The notes: generated by a model not told the origin, from the sequence alone. A stretch of 64,000 bases of DNA from Sphingomonas limnosediminicola (GCF_039537965.1 NZ_BAABBM010000001.1:744001-808000), one strand, 5' to 3'; numbered from the stretch's first letter, positions 36,067-45,716 are shown. Made by a program: numbers and translations.

Positions 36067-36618
36067 TCAGTCGGGCTTCTTCGCCACGCCGACGAGCGCG
36101 GGGCGAAGCAGCCGGTCCTTCATCATGTAGCCGGGCTGCATTTCCTCGATGATCGTGCCGGGCTCGGCCTCCGGGTGCGGGATCTCCACCATCGCCTGGT
36201 GGCGATGCGGGTCGAGCTTCTCGCCCTTTGCGCCGATGCGGCTGACACCGTGACGCGCGAACGCGGACTCCAGCTCGCGCGACGTCGCCTCGATCCCCGC
36301 CAGAAACTGGCTCGCGAGCTTGTCCGCGCGAAGTTCCTCGCCGACCGCCGCCAGAGCGCGATCGAGGTGATCCTTGATCGCAATCATGTCGCGCGCGAAG
36401 CCGGCGGCGGCATAGCTCGTCGCCTGCTGCAATTCCTGCTCCAGCCGGCGACGGACGTTCTGCGTCTCGGCGGCCGCATAAAGCATCTTCGCCTTCGCGT
36501 CCTCGAGCTGCTGCTCAAGCTCAGCAACGCGGTCATGCTCGGCTAGCTCGGGCGCGCCCTCGGCGGTTTCGTGGCGGATTTCCTCCGCTTCGTCGTGCAG
36601 CTTTTCGTTCTCAATCAT
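36067..36618 (-). CDS. grpE: nucleotide exchange factor GrpE
   Basis: Drives ADP/ATP exchange on DnaK. 183 residues: long N-terminal coiled coil (about 5-90, with many Glu/Ala heptads), then the compact beta-wing domain (about 125-180) with ERHQAMVEIPHPEAEPG-like and MMKDRLLRPALVGVAKKP segments of the family. Starts by an ATGA overlap with the hrcA stop. The stop is 8 bases from that of the convergent propeller gene. Confidence 0.95.
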   Translation of the reverse strand: MIENEKLHDEAEEIRHETAEGAPELAEHDRVAELEQQLEDAKAKMLYAAAETQNVRRRLEQELQQATSYAAAGFARDMIAIKDHLDRALAAVGEELRADKLASQFLAGIEATSRELESAFARHGVSRIGAKGEKLDPHRHQAMVEIPHPEAEPGTIIEEMQPGYMMKDRLLRPALVGVAKKPD

Positions 36619-37649
36619 GCCATCAATCTCGTGAGTGCTTTCGCAGTGAAGTCAACCATGGGGACCACGCGGGCATAGTTCAACCGCGTCGGGCCGATCA
36701 CGCCGACAACGCCGACCACCTCGCCCTGGCTCCCCCGATAGGGCGCCGCGATCACCGAAGAACCGGACAAGGCGAACATCCTGTTCTCGGATCCGATGAA
36801 GATGCGGCAGCCGGGCGCATCGCGCGCACCGTCGAGCAGGCGCGAAATTTCCTGCGCCTCCTCAAGCTCATCGAGCAACCGCCGAACACGGTCGAGGTCC
36901 TCCGCCGCATTCGCGTCGATCAGGTTGGCGTGGCCTCGAACGATGAGCACTGGGCGACGCGCATGATCCTGGCTCCATGCCGCGAGGCCTGACGCGACCA
37001 GTTCCGCGGCAGCGGCGTCGATCGCCTCCTTCCGTTCCCGGATTTCAGCGCGCAGGCGCCCGCCGGCTTCCGCCAGCGTCAGTCCCGCGAGCCGCGCGTT
37101 AACGAAATTGCTGACCTCGGTGAGCGCCGAGGCGCTTGTCCCCGCCTCCAATGTCACGACGCGGTTTTCCACGCTGCCGTCCGCACCGACGAGCACGGCG
37201 AGCGCACGCGTTTCGCTGAGCGGAACGAACGACAATTGCCGCAGCCGCAATTCGCTCTTCGGCGCAAGCACCACGCCCGCCGCTTGCGACAGTCCAGAGA
37301 GCGCCGCCGACGCCGCCGCGAGCGCATCCTCGATCGGCTGGTCTCGAGCGATCTGCCGCTCAATCTTACGCCGCTCACGCGGGTCAGGCGCCGCCGCCTG
37401 CATGATCCCGTCCACAAACAGGCGAAGTCCGCTGTCGGTTGGGATTCGCCCGGCTGAGGTGTGCGGATGCGTCAGCAGCCCCCGCTCCTCCAATTCCTGC
37501 ATCACGCCGCGAATGGACGCCGGCGAAAGGCTTATAGACCCGGCGAGCGCCTTCGATCCCACCGGCTGGCCGCGCTCAAGATAAGCATCGACCACCAACC
37601 CGAAGATCTCGCGCATGCGGTCGGTGAGTTCGCCAATCGGCTGGGTCAT
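36615..37649 (-). CDS. hrcA: heat-inducible transcription repressor HrcA
   Basis: Represses groESL and other heat-shock genes by binding the CIRCE operator, and needs GroEL to stay active. 344 residues: N-terminal winged HTH (about 1-75, with SPASIRGVMQELEERGLLTHPHTSAGRIPTD), a middle helical domain and a GAF-like C-terminal domain. Upstream of it (37650-37723) no CIRCE inverted repeat is seen, so hrcA may not be autoregulated here. grpE follows by overlap; rph is divergent. Confidence 0.95.
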   Translation of the reverse strand: MTQPIGELTDRMREIFGLVVDAYLERGQPVGSKALAGSISLSPASIRGVMQELEERGLLTHPHTSAGRIPTDSGLRLFVDGIMQAAAPDPRERRKIERQIARDQPIEDALAAASAALSGLSQAAGVVLAPKSELRLRQLSFVPLSETRALAVLVGADGSVENRVVTLEAGTSASALTEVSNFVNARLAGLTLAEAGGRLRAEIRERKEAIDAAAAELVASGLAAWSQDHARRPVLIVRGHANLIDANAAEDLDRVRRLLDELEEAQEISRLLDGARDAPGCRIFIGSENRMFALSGSSVIAAPYRGSQGEVVGVVGVIGPTRLNYARVVPMVDFTAKALTRLMA

Positions 37650-37723
37650 AAGTTGGCATCTAGGATTGGCGGCCCTTGCGGTCTAGGGACGCGGCCACAC
37701 CAGTATCAGGTCAAGGAGTTTGC

Positions 37724-38440
37724 ATGCGCCCCTCCGGACGCACCCCCGATCAAATGCGTGAGCTGCGCTTCGAGCCCGGCTTCACCCGCCATGCCGAAGG
37801 CGCCTGCCTCGTTAGCTTCGGCGACACCCGCGTGCTCTGCACCGCCAGCATCGAGGAGAAGGTCCCGCCTTTCCTTCGCGGCAAGGGTCAGGGCTGGGTA
37901 ACAGCCGAATATGGCATGCTCCCCCGCGCCACGCACACGCGCGGCAACCGTGAAGCGGCCAAGGGCAAGCAGTCGGGACGCACGCAGGAAATCCAGCGGC
38001 TGATCGGCCGTTCGCTCCGCGCCGTGGTCGATCTGAAGGCTCTCGGTGAACGCCAAGTCATCGTCGATTGCGACGTCATCCAGGCTGATGGCGGAACGCG
38101 CACCGCGTCGATCTCGGGCGGTTGGGTCGCGCTGCGGATCGCCGTCGACAAGCTATTGGCCTCGAAAGCATTGGCGGCCGATCCGATCCGCACGCAGGTC
38201 GCGGCCGTCAGCTGCGGCATTCACCAGGGCAATTCGGTGCTCGACCTCGATTATGACGAGGATTCCACCGCGGGCAGCGACGGAAACTTCGTTCTCACCG
38301 CGGACGGCGCGATCGTTGAGGCCCAGCTGACGGCTGAGGGCGAAACCTTTGACGAGGAAGGCCTCCTGCGCCTTCTCCGGCTGGCGCGGATCGGTTGCTC
38401 GGAGATTTTTCAGGCCCAGCTGAAGGCGACCGGTCGATGA
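37724..38440 (+). CDS. rph: ribonuclease PH
   Basis: A phosphorolytic 3'-5' exoribonuclease that trims tRNA precursors. 238 residues from ATG 37724, preceded by AAGGAG. Family features: [20 protein letters not shown] at the start, [58 protein letters not shown], and the [19 protein letters not shown] catalytic region. Divergent from hrcA, followed by rdgB in an ATGA overlap. Confidence 0.96.
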   Translation: MRPSGRTPDQMRELRFEPGFTRHAEGACLVSFGDTRVLCTASIEEKVPPFLRGKGQGWVTAEYGMLPRATHTRGNREAAKGKQSGRTQEIQRLIGRSLRAVVDLKALGERQVIVDCDVIQADGGTRTASISGGWVALRIAVDKLLASKALAADPIRTQVAAVSCGIHQGNSVLDLDYDEDSTAGSDGNFVLTADGAIVEAQLTAEGETFDEEGLLRLLRLARIGCSEIFQAQLKATGR

Positions 38441-39063
38441 GGCCGATCGGTGACAAGCTCGTCATCGCAACGCACAATCCGGGCAAGCTGCGTGAGATTG
38501 CGGCGTTGATGGAGCCGCTCGGAATCAGCTGCGTCGGCGCCGAAGAGCTTGGACTGCCGGAGCCCGAAGAGATCGGGAACACCTTCGCCGACAACGCCGA
38601 CTTGAAAGCACGCGAGGCGGCCGACCTGTCCGGCCTGCCTGCCCTCGCTGATGACAGCGGCCTCTGCGTCGATGCGCTTCACGGCCGCCCCGGCATCTTT
38701 TCTGCCCGATGGGCCGAGGACGAAGAGGGCAATCGCGACTGGATGCGCGCCATGAAAAGGGTCTGGGACGAGGTCGAGGCGACCGAGCCCGACGGCGCTC
38801 CGGCCGCCCATTTCATCTGCTCGCTCGCCATCGCCTGGCCGAACGACGGGCAGGCCGAGACGTTCGACGGCCGTGTCGACGGGACGCTCGTCTGGCCCCC
38901 GCGCGGCGACCGCGGGTTCGGATACGACCCGATGTTCGTCCCCGTCGGCCATGAGCAGACCTTCGGCGAGCTCGATCCAGAGCTGAAGCACAGCATCAGC
39001 CACCGCGCCGATGCTTTCCGGCGGCTGGTCTGGGCGCTGCGCGACGAGGCGCTTTCAAAATAG
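38437..39063 (+). CDS. rdgB: XTP/dITP pyrophosphatase
   Basis: Removes deaminated purine nucleotides from the dNTP pool to limit mutation. 208 residues from ATG 38437, overlapping the rph stop. The Ham1-type hallmarks are present: [10 protein letters not shown] near the start, [44 protein letters not shown], and the [13 protein letters not shown] and HRADAF segments near the end. Part of the rph-rdgB pair, whose products both act on nucleic acid turnover. Confidence 0.95.
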   Translation: MRPIGDKLVIATHNPGKLREIAALMEPLGISCVGAEELGLPEPEEIGNTFADNADLKAREAADLSGLPALADDSGLCVDALHGRPGIFSARWAEDEEGNRDWMRAMKRVWDEVEATEPDGAPAAHFICSLAIAWPNDGQAETFDGRVDGTLVWPPRGDRGFGYDPMFVPVGHEQTFGELDPELKHSISHRADAFRRLVWALRDEALSK

Positions 39064-39119
39064 GGTATTGTTTGCGACCCTTGCGCGCATGCCGCGAGGT
39101 ACCGTGCATTGCGTCGTAA

Positions 39120-40385
39120 ATGCGTCAAAGGACCCATAAGGTCACAGGAAAGGCGCCGCTGTCGGTGACATTAGTGACTTTAGGCAAAAACGCAGAGGCA
39201 AGCGAGCCGCTGGCGCTCTATATCCACTGGCCGTTTTGCGTCAGCAAATGCCCGTATTGCGACTTCAACAGCCACGTTCGCGCGAATATCGACCAGGAAG
39301 CGTGGCGCGCCGCGATCCTCGCCGACCTGGCGCATGAAGCGAAGCTGCTGCCCGGGCGCGAGCTGACTTCGATCTTCTTCGGTGGCGGCACCCCTTCTCT
39401 GATGGATCCTGCGACCGTCGCCGCGCTGATTGAGGCAGCAGGCAAACATTGGTCGATTGCCGACAAGATCGAGATCACGCTCGAGGCGAACCCCAACTCC
39501 GTCGAGGCGGAGCGCTTCGCCGACCTCGCGTCGGCCGGGATCAACCGCGTCTCGCTCGGCCTTCAAAGCTTCGACAATCGATCGCTGGCGTTTCTCGGCC
39601 GCGCCCATTCCGCGCGCGAGGGATTTGCAGCCCTCAGCACCGCGCAGAAGCACTTTGGCCGCGTCAGCTTCGATCTGATCTATGGGCTGCCCGGCGATAC
39701 CGAGGATAGCTGGTCGGTAACCCTGGCGCAGGCGCTCACGCTCGGCACGCGGCATCTCTCGCTCTACCAACTCACGATCGAAGCGGGCACGCGCTTTGCC
39801 AGCATGGTCGCGCGGCGGGAGTTCGAGCCGCTGGACGCCGATGCGGCCGCTGCGCTCTACGAACTTACCGATGCGATGACGCTCGAAGCCGGCCTGCCGG
39901 CGTACGAGATCAGCAACCACGCCCGCCCGGGCCAGGAAAGCCTGCACAACCTGACCTACTGGCGCTACGGCGATTATGCCGGTGTCGGGCCGGGCGCCCA
40001 CGGCCGGCGGCTCGGAATGCGCACCGTGCGGCACAAGAAGCCCGAGAATTTCCTCGGTGGTCTCAAGCGCAATGGTCACGGCATCGTAGAGGAAGCCCCG
40101 CTTTCGCCGCTCGAGGGGGCCGACGAAGCCCTCGTCATGGGCCTGCGACTGACCGAGGGGATCGACGCCGTTGCCATTGCCGAGCGTTTCGGCCGTGAAG
40201 CGATCGTCGATTGGAAGAAGGTCGACCGCCTCGTGGCATTCGGGCATCTGGAGCGCAACGGCAGTCGCATCGTCCCGACCGCTGCCGGGCGGTTAGTGCT
40301 CGATCACATCCTTGGCGCGATCGCGCGCGACGAAGATTCTACTTCGGCGGTTGCGGCGCGGCGGCTGGAGTCGGCGGCGGCGTGA
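39120..40385 (+). CDS. hemW: radical SAM heme chaperone HemW
   Basis: A HemN-like radical SAM protein that carries heme to haemoproteins. 421 residues from ATG 39120. The family pattern YIHWPFCVSKCPYCDFNSH holds the cluster Cys40, Cys44 and Cys47, with GGGTPSLM, SLGLQSF and the C-terminal HemN_C domain (about 310-400). An in-frame GTG at 39165 with AGGAAAGG in front is an equally good start. The 3' end overlaps the convergent hypothetical gene by 47 bases. Confidence 0.92.
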   Translation: MRQRTHKVTGKAPLSVTLVTLGKNAEASEPLALYIHWPFCVSKCPYCDFNSHVRANIDQEAWRAAILADLAHEAKLLPGRELTSIFFGGGTPSLMDPATVAALIEAAGKHWSIADKIEITLEANPNSVEAERFADLASAGINRVSLGLQSFDNRSLAFLGRAHSAREGFAALSTAQKHFGRVSFDLIYGLPGDTEDSWSVTLAQALTLGTRHLSLYQLTIEAGTRFASMVARREFEPLDADAAAALYELTDAMTLEAGLPAYEISNHARPGQESLHNLTYWRYGDYAGVGPGAHGRRLGMRTVRHKKPENFLGGLKRNGHGIVEEAPLSPLEGADEALVMGLRLTEGIDAVAIAERFGREAIVDWKKVDRLVAFGHLERNGSRIVPTAAGRLVLDHILGAIARDEDSTSAVAARRLESAAA

Positions 40386-40755
40386 CTGCAGCGGACGGCG
40401 CTGGGGCCGGGGCGGCGGCGACTTCCTTGGCCGCGCCGGTCGAACCCATCCGGTATTTGTAATTATCCAGCGCGCTGCTGACGAAGTCGGAAATCATCAT
40501 GTCCGCATCCTCGTCGGACGCTTTTTTGGACATCTTGTTGCCCATGTCGAACTTGACGACCGCGCCTTTGAAGGAGCTGAGTTGGCCGCTACACGCGGCC
40601 CGGACGTAAGCGTCGTAGGCGTCGGCCCCGACCTTTTCGCTCGAAGCCTTGTTGCTGGCTTCCTTCAGGCAGGTTTTAAACGAATCTCTCGGCCCGTTGA
40701 TCACGGCCTGTCCAGCCGCCAGAAACAATGCCGATGCACCCAACAAGAAAATCAT
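40339..40755 (-). CDS. secreted hypothetical protein with Pro/Ala tail
   Basis: 138 residues. A hydrophobic N-terminus (MIFLLGASALFLAAGQAV) suggests a signal peptide or anchor; then a conserved-looking helical part (about 20-100, with two Cys) and a Pro/Ala-rich tail. I recall homologous short proteins in sphingomonads, role unknown. Its 3' end runs 47 bases into the end of hemW on the opposite strand. Confidence 0.65.
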   Translation of the reverse strand: MIFLLGASALFLAAGQAVINGPRDSFKTCLKEASNKASSEKVGADAYDAYVRAACSGQLSSFKGAVVKFDMGNKMSKKASDEDADMMISDFVSSALDNYKYRMGSTGAAKEVAAAPAPAPSAAVTPPPTPAAAPQPPK

Positions 40756-40838
40756 CGAACCTCTCCCCAGGCAGACGATGAATGTCCGAAGGATGACTCT
40801 CTTTTCGTTGAATTGGAAGAACTTATTGAGACCGCTTG

Positions 40839-41672
40839 ATGAATGATAAGTTGTTGCCTGGACTGCACATCGTGGCGACGCCGATCGGCAACCTCGGCGA
40901 CCTGTCCCCGCGTGCCGCTGACACGCTGAGACGCGCCGAAAAAATCCTCGCCGAAGACACGCGAGTCACGGGCAAATTGCTCGCCCACATAGGCGTCAAG
41001 GTGCCGATGCAGCGCTACGACGATCACAGCAGCGAGGCCGAGCGAGCTCATTTCGTCTCAATGCTGGCCGACCAGGCGATCGCGCTGGTCAGCGACGCCG
41101 GAACGCCTCTCATTTCCGATCCGGGCTATAAGCTTGTGCAAGCGGCGCGCGCTGCCGGCCACGCCGTACACACCGTGCCGGGGCCTTCGGCGCTGATCGC
41201 CGCGCTTACGCTCGCCGGCTTGCCGACCGATCGCTTCCTGTTCCTCGGCTTCCTTCCTTCCAAGGCGAAGGCTCGGGCCGACGCGATTGCCGAGGTGTCC
41301 AGCGTTAGAGCATCACTCGTGCTTTACGAAAGCGGCCCGCGGCTCGGCGACTGCCTCGCCGCCCTCGCCGCCGGTCTCGGTTCGCGCGACGCCGCAGTCG
41401 CCCGTGAAATCACCAAGCTCCACGAGGAATGCATCACCGGCACGCTCGACGACCTCGCGAGGCGCTATGCCGATGCGCCGCCCAAGGGCGAAATTGTCAT
41501 CGTCGTGGGACCGCCGCGCGAGGCGGAAGAAGCCAGTGACGAGCAACTGGACGACGCACTCGACCGCGCACTTCAGTCGCTATCTGCATCGCGCGCCGCC
41601 GCACAGGTGGCGGAGCAACTGAACATTCCCCGTAAACGAGCGTACGCGCGAGCGCTCGAGCGCTCGAGATGA
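40839..41672 (+). CDS. rsmI: 16S rRNA (cytidine-1402 2'-O)-methyltransferase
   Basis: Methylates the ribose of C1402 in the decoding centre. 277 residues from ATG 40839; a TTG one codon upstream is unlikely. Family features: LHIVATPIGNLGDLSPRA, EDTRVTGKLL, ALVSDAGTPLISDPGY, FLGFLPSKAKAR and EITKLHEECITGTLDDL. Followed in ATGA overlap by the YraN gene, an order common in proteobacteria. Confidence 0.95.
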   Translation: MNDKLLPGLHIVATPIGNLGDLSPRAADTLRRAEKILAEDTRVTGKLLAHIGVKVPMQRYDDHSSEAERAHFVSMLADQAIALVSDAGTPLISDPGYKLVQAARAAGHAVHTVPGPSALIAALTLAGLPTDRFLFLGFLPSKAKARADAIAEVSSVRASLVLYESGPRLGDCLAALAAGLGSRDAAVAREITKLHEECITGTLDDLARRYADAPPKGEIVIVVGPPREAEEASDEQLDDALDRALQSLSASRAAAQVAEQLNIPRKRAYARALERSR

Positions 41673-42019
41673 ACCGGCAACAAGCGGAGGAACGCGGCTG
41701 CCGTGCCGAGACGCTCGCCTGCTGGAACTTGCGCCTGCGCGGCTGGCGGATCCTCGCGCGCCGCGCTCGCGTGCCCGGCGGCGAAGTCGACATCGTCGCC
41801 CGGCGTGGCCGCACCGTTGCCTTCGTCGAGGTAAAAGCCCGTAGCAGCGACGATGCCGCCGCCACGTCTCTCGACGAATACCGCTTGCGCAGAGTCGCCG
41901 TCGCAGCAGAACGGTTTGCGCCCCGGTTCATGCGTGCAAACGACGACATGCGCGTCGACCCCATGTTCGTCGTGCCAGGCCGCTGGCCGCGGCAACTGCG
42001 CAACGTTTGGCAAGGGTGA
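41669..42019 (+). CDS. yraN: YraN family protein (UPF0102)
   Basis: 116 residues with the endonuclease-like fold of the UPF0102 family: the RAE at 12-14, the GGEVDIVARRGRTVAFVEVKAR motif that would hold the metal and catalytic residues (Asp, Glu, Lys), and a C-terminal helical part. It overlaps the rsmI stop (ATGA). The role in the cell is not known. The next gene, gshB, starts 31 bases later. Confidence 0.9.
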   Translation: MNRQQAEERGCRAETLACWNLRLRGWRILARRARVPGGEVDIVARRGRTVAFVEVKARSSDDAAATSLDEYRLRRVAVAAERFAPRFMRANDDMRVDPMFVVPGRWPRQLRNVWQG

Positions 42020-42050
42020 CAAAGCCCTGAGCACCCCCTAGGCAACCGCC

Positions 42051-43013
42051 ATGTCGCTCCGTGTCGCCGTGCAGATGGATCCGCTGGAATCGATCAACAT
42101 CTCCGGCGATTCCACATTCGCGCTGATGCTCGGTGCGCAGGCGCGCGGCTACCGTCTCTACCACTATCTGGCGGATGCCCTGACCTACGAGGACGGCCGG
42201 CTCTACGCCGGAGCGCACGAAGTGACAGTGCAGCCCGTGCCAGGCGATCATTTCCGCTTGGGTGAATTCACCATCCTCGATCTCGGGTCGGATATCGATG
42301 TGGTGTTGATGCGGCAGGACCCGCCGTTCGACCTTGGCTACATTACGGCCACGCACTTGCTGGAGCGGATCCGGGATGAGACCCTGGTCGTAAACGATCC
42401 GGGCGCGGTGCGAAACGCGCCGGAGAAAGTGTGGGTGCTCGACTTTGCGCGCTTCATGCCGCCGACGATGCTGACCCGTTCACTCGGCGCCGCACGCAAG
42501 TTCCTGGCGAAGCACGGCGAAATCGTCATCAAGCCGCTTCATGGCAATGCGGGCAAAGCCGTCTTCAAGATCGAGGCCGACGGAGCGAACCTCGCGCCGT
42601 TGATGGAACTGTTCAACGCTACTTATCGTGAGCCGCACGTGCTTCAGGCATTCCTTCCCGCCGTCGCGGAGGGCGACAAGCGGATCGTGCTCGTCGACGG
42701 CGAGATCGCAGGCGCAATCAACCGCCGACCGGCGAAAGGCGACATCAGATCGAACCTCGCCGCCGGCGGAACCGCCGAAGCGACCGAGCTAACCGAAACG
42801 GAGCATGAAATCTGCGAAGCGCTCGGGCCGGAGCTCAAGCGCCGCGGCCTGCTTTTCGTCGGCATCGACGTCATCGGCGGCAAATGGCTGACCGAAATCA
42901 ACGTCACCTCGCCGACCGGCATCGTGGCGATCGACAAGTTCAACGGCTCCGACACTGCCGGCCTCATCTGGCAGGCGATCGAGCGCCACCTTTCGCAGCG
43001 TAACGCGGGTTAA
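42051..43013 (+). CDS. gshB: glutathione synthase
   Basis: Joins gamma-glutamylcysteine and glycine with ATP. 320 residues, family length. ATP-grasp features are seen: DPPFDLGYITATHLLERI, NDPGAVRNAPEKVWVLDFA, EIVIKPLHGNAGKAVFKI, and LFVGIDVIGGKWLTEINVTSPTG. The enzyme is cytoplasmic, and glutathione reductase is encoded at 57087 in this window, so the glutathione cycle is partly represented here. Confidence 0.95.
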   Translation: MSLRVAVQMDPLESINISGDSTFALMLGAQARGYRLYHYLADALTYEDGRLYAGAHEVTVQPVPGDHFRLGEFTILDLGSDIDVVLMRQDPPFDLGYITATHLLERIRDETLVVNDPGAVRNAPEKVWVLDFARFMPPTMLTRSLGAARKFLAKHGEIVIKPLHGNAGKAVFKIEADGANLAPLMELFNATYREPHVLQAFLPAVAEGDKRIVLVDGEIAGAINRRPAKGDIRSNLAAGGTAEATELTETEHEICEALGPELKRRGLLFVGIDVIGGKWLTEINVTSPTGIVAIDKFNGSDTAGLIWQAIERHLSQRNAG

Positions 43014-43018
43014 AATCA

Positions 43019-43624
43019 ATGAGTGACTGGGTTGTGCGCCTGATCGAGCAATCAGGCTATCTGGGTGTCGGCTTCCTGATGTTTCTGGAAACGATCTTTC
43101 CGCCGATCCCGTCGGAAGTGATCATGCCGGTTGCCGGCGTTTCCGCCGCCAAAGGCCAGATGAGCTTCGCGCTTGCCGTCGCGTCAGGCACCGCTGGCGC
43201 CATGCTCGGGAACATCGTCTGGTACCTCGCCGCCCGCGCGCTCGGGCACGACCGGCTGAGGCCGATCATTCGTCGTCACGGCAAATGGCTGACGATGGAC
43301 TGGAAGGACGTCGAACGTGTCCATCACTTCTTTGACGATCATGGCATCGCATTGGTCATGCTCGGTCGCCTGGTGCCGACTATCCGCTCAATCATCTCGA
43401 TCCCGGCCGGCCTTCTCGACATGCGCTTCCGCAACTTCGTCATCGCCTCGACGATCGGGACGGCGGTGTGGACCGCGCTTCTGACCGGCGCCGGCTTCAA
43501 GCTGCAGGAGAATTTCCATCGGGTCGGCGACATAATCGGGCCCGTTTCCAACGTCGTCATCGGGCTCATCATCATTGTCTACATCTGGCGTCTGTTCACC
43601 CATAAGGTCGCGAGCGAGGATTGA
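43019..43624 (+). CDS. DedA family membrane protein
   Basis: 201 residues with the DedA/SNARE-associated pattern: membrane helices near 13-35, 50-75, 135-155 and 170-190, and the two re-entrant-like motifs with FLETIFPPIPSEVIMP and FGRLVPTIRS-type sequence (here LGRLVPTIRSIISIPAGLLDM). The family moves phospholipid or undecaprenyl-phosphate carriers across the inner membrane. Starts 5 bases after gshB on the same strand. Confidence 0.9.
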   Translation: MSDWVVRLIEQSGYLGVGFLMFLETIFPPIPSEVIMPVAGVSAAKGQMSFALAVASGTAGAMLGNIVWYLAARALGHDRLRPIIRRHGKWLTMDWKDVERVHHFFDDHGIALVMLGRLVPTIRSIISIPAGLLDMRFRNFVIASTIGTAVWTALLTGAGFKLQENFHRVGDIIGPVSNVVIGLIIIVYIWRLFTHKVASED

Positions 43625-43806
43625 TCGCGTCCGCAATGGACACAAGTTTGGCGCAAATGCGCGATCTCAAATCCTCCGCAATGAACCTTTAGTCTCTGAT
43701 TTACTGGCGCAAATCTATCGCGATTGGGCCGCGACGCAGTTGGTTGCCCCACTAATCGGCAACGCCGCGGCCACCTCTTTTCAAAATTTCCTCGAGATGC
43801 CTCTGC

Positions 43807-44739
43807 TCAGGCGCGGGGGTGGGCGTGGCGATAAACGTCAAGCAGGCGCGCCGCGTCCACCGCCGTATAAATCTGGGTGGACGAAAGGCTAGCATGGCCA
43901 AGCAATTCCTGGATGGCCCGCAAGTCAGCGCCACGCGCAAGCAGATGGGTGGCAAAGCTATGGCGCAGGGCGTGCGGCGTTAGGGTTTCGGGCAGACCCA
44001 GGCGCCGGCGCGCAGCCGCAACGGAACGGCGCACCAAGTCCGGATTCAGCGGCCCTCCCCGCGCACCGACGAACAAGCGCGCATCGCCGCTCAGCGGATA
44101 AGGGCATTGAGCGACGTAGGCCTCGATCGCCTCCTTCACTGCCGGTACGACGGGCACGATGCGCGCCTTGTTTCGCTTGCCGGTGACGCGGAGCGTCGCA
44201 CCGAGCGGTAGCACACGCGCCGTCAGCGAGAGCGCTTCCGCGACGCGCAGCCCAGCACCGTAAAGCAGCAACAGAATCGCGAGATCGCGCGCACCGATCC
44301 ACGGGGCGCTGGCCGCTTCCAACGCATTCTCGGCGAGTTCCATCGCTTCGTCCGGCGCCGCTGGTCGCGGCAAGGTTCGCGGACGCTTGGGCGCTCGCGT
44401 ACGCGGCGGCAACGCATGGCTACCGGCCTGCTCCGCTGCGAACTTTATGAAAGCGCGTACGCCCGAAAGCTCGCGCGCCGCCGATGCTGCGCTAAGCCCT
44501 CCTGCCCGGCGCTGCGCAAGAAAAGCGCGCAAGTCGGTGGGTGCGAGATCGAGCAGTTCGGCGCTTCCAATCTCGCCTCCGCGATGCTCGCCAAGGAATT
44601 CAATCAGCCGATGTGCAGTCGCGACGTAGGCGCGGACTGTGTGCACCGATCGGCGGCGGTCATGCTGCAGATAGCCGGCCCAGCGCGCCGCAAGCGCACT
44701 TGCCGGATGTCGGTTCAGCTCTCCGGGTTCGTCAGCCAC
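43807..44739 (-). CDS. xerC: tyrosine recombinase XerC
   Basis: With XerD resolves chromosome dimers at dif. 310 residues, the usual length. The catalytic set is complete: Arg165 (GAGLRVAEAL), Lys188, His256 and Arg259 (HALRHSF), His282 (LLGHASL), Tyr291 (TQIYT). SAM-like N-terminal domain about 10-105. It overlaps the DUF484 gene upstream by 25 bases, an order known in many proteobacteria. No dif site was identified by eye. Confidence 0.93.
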   Translation of the reverse strand: MADEPGELNRHPASALAARWAGYLQHDRRRSVHTVRAYVATAHRLIEFLGEHRGGEIGSAELLDLAPTDLRAFLAQRRAGGLSAASAARELSGVRAFIKFAAEQAGSHALPPRTRAPKRPRTLPRPAAPDEAMELAENALEAASAPWIGARDLAILLLLYGAGLRVAEALSLTARVLPLGATLRVTGKRNKARIVPVVPAVKEAIEAYVAQCPYPLSGDARLFVGARGGPLNPDLVRRSVAAARRRLGLPETLTPHALRHSFATHLLARGADLRAIQELLGHASLSSTQIYTAVDAARLLDVYRHAHPRA

Positions 44740-45284
44740 TTGCGGATCATAGCCGCAAGGCTTCGCCCTAGGAACATGAGCAATTCCGATCCGTGGCGTG
44801 CGTCCAGGCTAAGCGCCTGCCGCTGGCCGAGCGCCAGCAATCCAACCGGCAGCGGCGGCTCACATTGAATGCGAACCAGCGCTTCGGCGCGGATGAGGTC
44901 GCACGCAGGACCGAACAGCGGATGGCCGCGATCGACCGTGCGCATCTCGACGCCATCGACTTGGCTTATGGCGCGACGGAGGATCTGCGGATCGACGAAC
45001 TGGACGCCGGATCCGTCGGCGCGGAAGCCGCGGTCACCGACGATCAGGGACAGTGCCACGGCATCGATGCCGAGGATCAGCGGCCATTCCTGCGTCACCA
45101 CGTGCAGCAACCCGTCGACGCCCTCCGCCTCAATCGCGGCGAGAACGGCGGTGTGAATGGACGAAACCGCACCCGAGTGACCGCGCGCGAAGGCAAGCAG
45201 GTCCTGGTTGGCCTCTTCGACAGCGCCAAGGCGATCGCGCAGATGGGCGACCGCCCGCTCTTCGAAGGGAATAACCGTAGCCAT
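44715..45284 (-). CDS. DUF484 family protein
   Basis: 189 residues, the usual length for this family, which folds as a GAF-like domain and is often encoded next to xerC. Central segment about 60-175 includes QEWPLILGIDAVALSL, and the C-terminus RSLAAMIRKWL is typical. Overlap with xerC by 25 bases suggests joint translation. Biochemical role unknown. Confidence 0.85.
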   Translation of the reverse strand: MATVIPFEERAVAHLRDRLGAVEEANQDLLAFARGHSGAVSSIHTAVLAAIEAEGVDGLLHVVTQEWPLILGIDAVALSLIVGDRGFRADGSGVQFVDPQILRRAISQVDGVEMRTVDRGHPLFGPACDLIRAEALVRIQCEPPLPVGLLALGQRQALSLDARHGSELLMFLGRSLAAMIRKWLTNPES

Positions 45285-45364
45285 TGATGGGAAGGATAAC
45301 CGCGGCTCGGTTAATTTCCTATTCCGGCAAGCTCGACCGGGCGCATTTCATTTCCGCAAACGAA

Positions 45365-45395
45365 AAGCGGCGGCGCCGTTTGGGCACCGCCGCTT
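45365..45395 (-). terminator. terminator of pilin gene flp1
   Basis: On the minus strand AAGCGGCGG-TGCC pairs with GGCG-CCGCCGCTT around CAAAC and is followed by TTCGTTTGC. It lies 22 bases after the flp1 stop. An almost identical hairpin ends the neighbouring pilin gene (45717-45744). Confidence 0.8.
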
Positions 45396-45417
45396 CCGAA
45401 CTCAAGCGAGAAGGATC

Positions 45418-45579
45418 TTACTTGAGGCTGTTCGAGACGTTGTTGAACGTCGTGTTCAGCTTGTTGCCGACGCTGGTCATCGCGCCGATCGCCGCAACGG
45501 CGATGAGGGCCGCAATCAGGCCGTACTCGATGGCGGTCGCGCCCTTCTCGTTCTTAATGAGCTTCAGAAACTTGATCAT
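45418..45579 (-). CDS. Flp/Fap type IVb pilin (copy 1)
   Basis: 53 residues: MIKFLKLIKNEKGATAIEYG, then a hydrophobic helix and a polar tail ending NNVSNSLK. Gly13 followed by the ATAIEYG segment is the Flp prepilin cleavage and Glu signature, processed by TadV/CpaA. The pilin assembles into Tad pili for surface attachment. It differs from copy 2 only at residues 2 (Ile/Ser) and 12 (Lys/Glu). No tad secretion ATPase or CpaA gene is in the window. Confidence 0.9.
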   Translation of the reverse strand: MIKFLKLIKNEKGATAIEYGLIAALIAVAAIGAMTSVGNKLNTTFNNVSNSLK

Positions 45580-45716
45580 GGTCCACACTCCCTGTCACGC
45601 CCGGTCTAAAGACACCGGCTGCAGTTCATCCGCAGGACTGCAGAACTAGCGCCCAAAACTGTGTAAAGTGTTTGGGAGCAAGGTTTCCGGGCGCTTAACA
45701 TTTGTTGCAAAGCAAA

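Noticed and set aside
37650-37723. CIRCE operator before hrcA
   Set aside because: No inverted repeat of the TTAGCACTC type is present in this gap.
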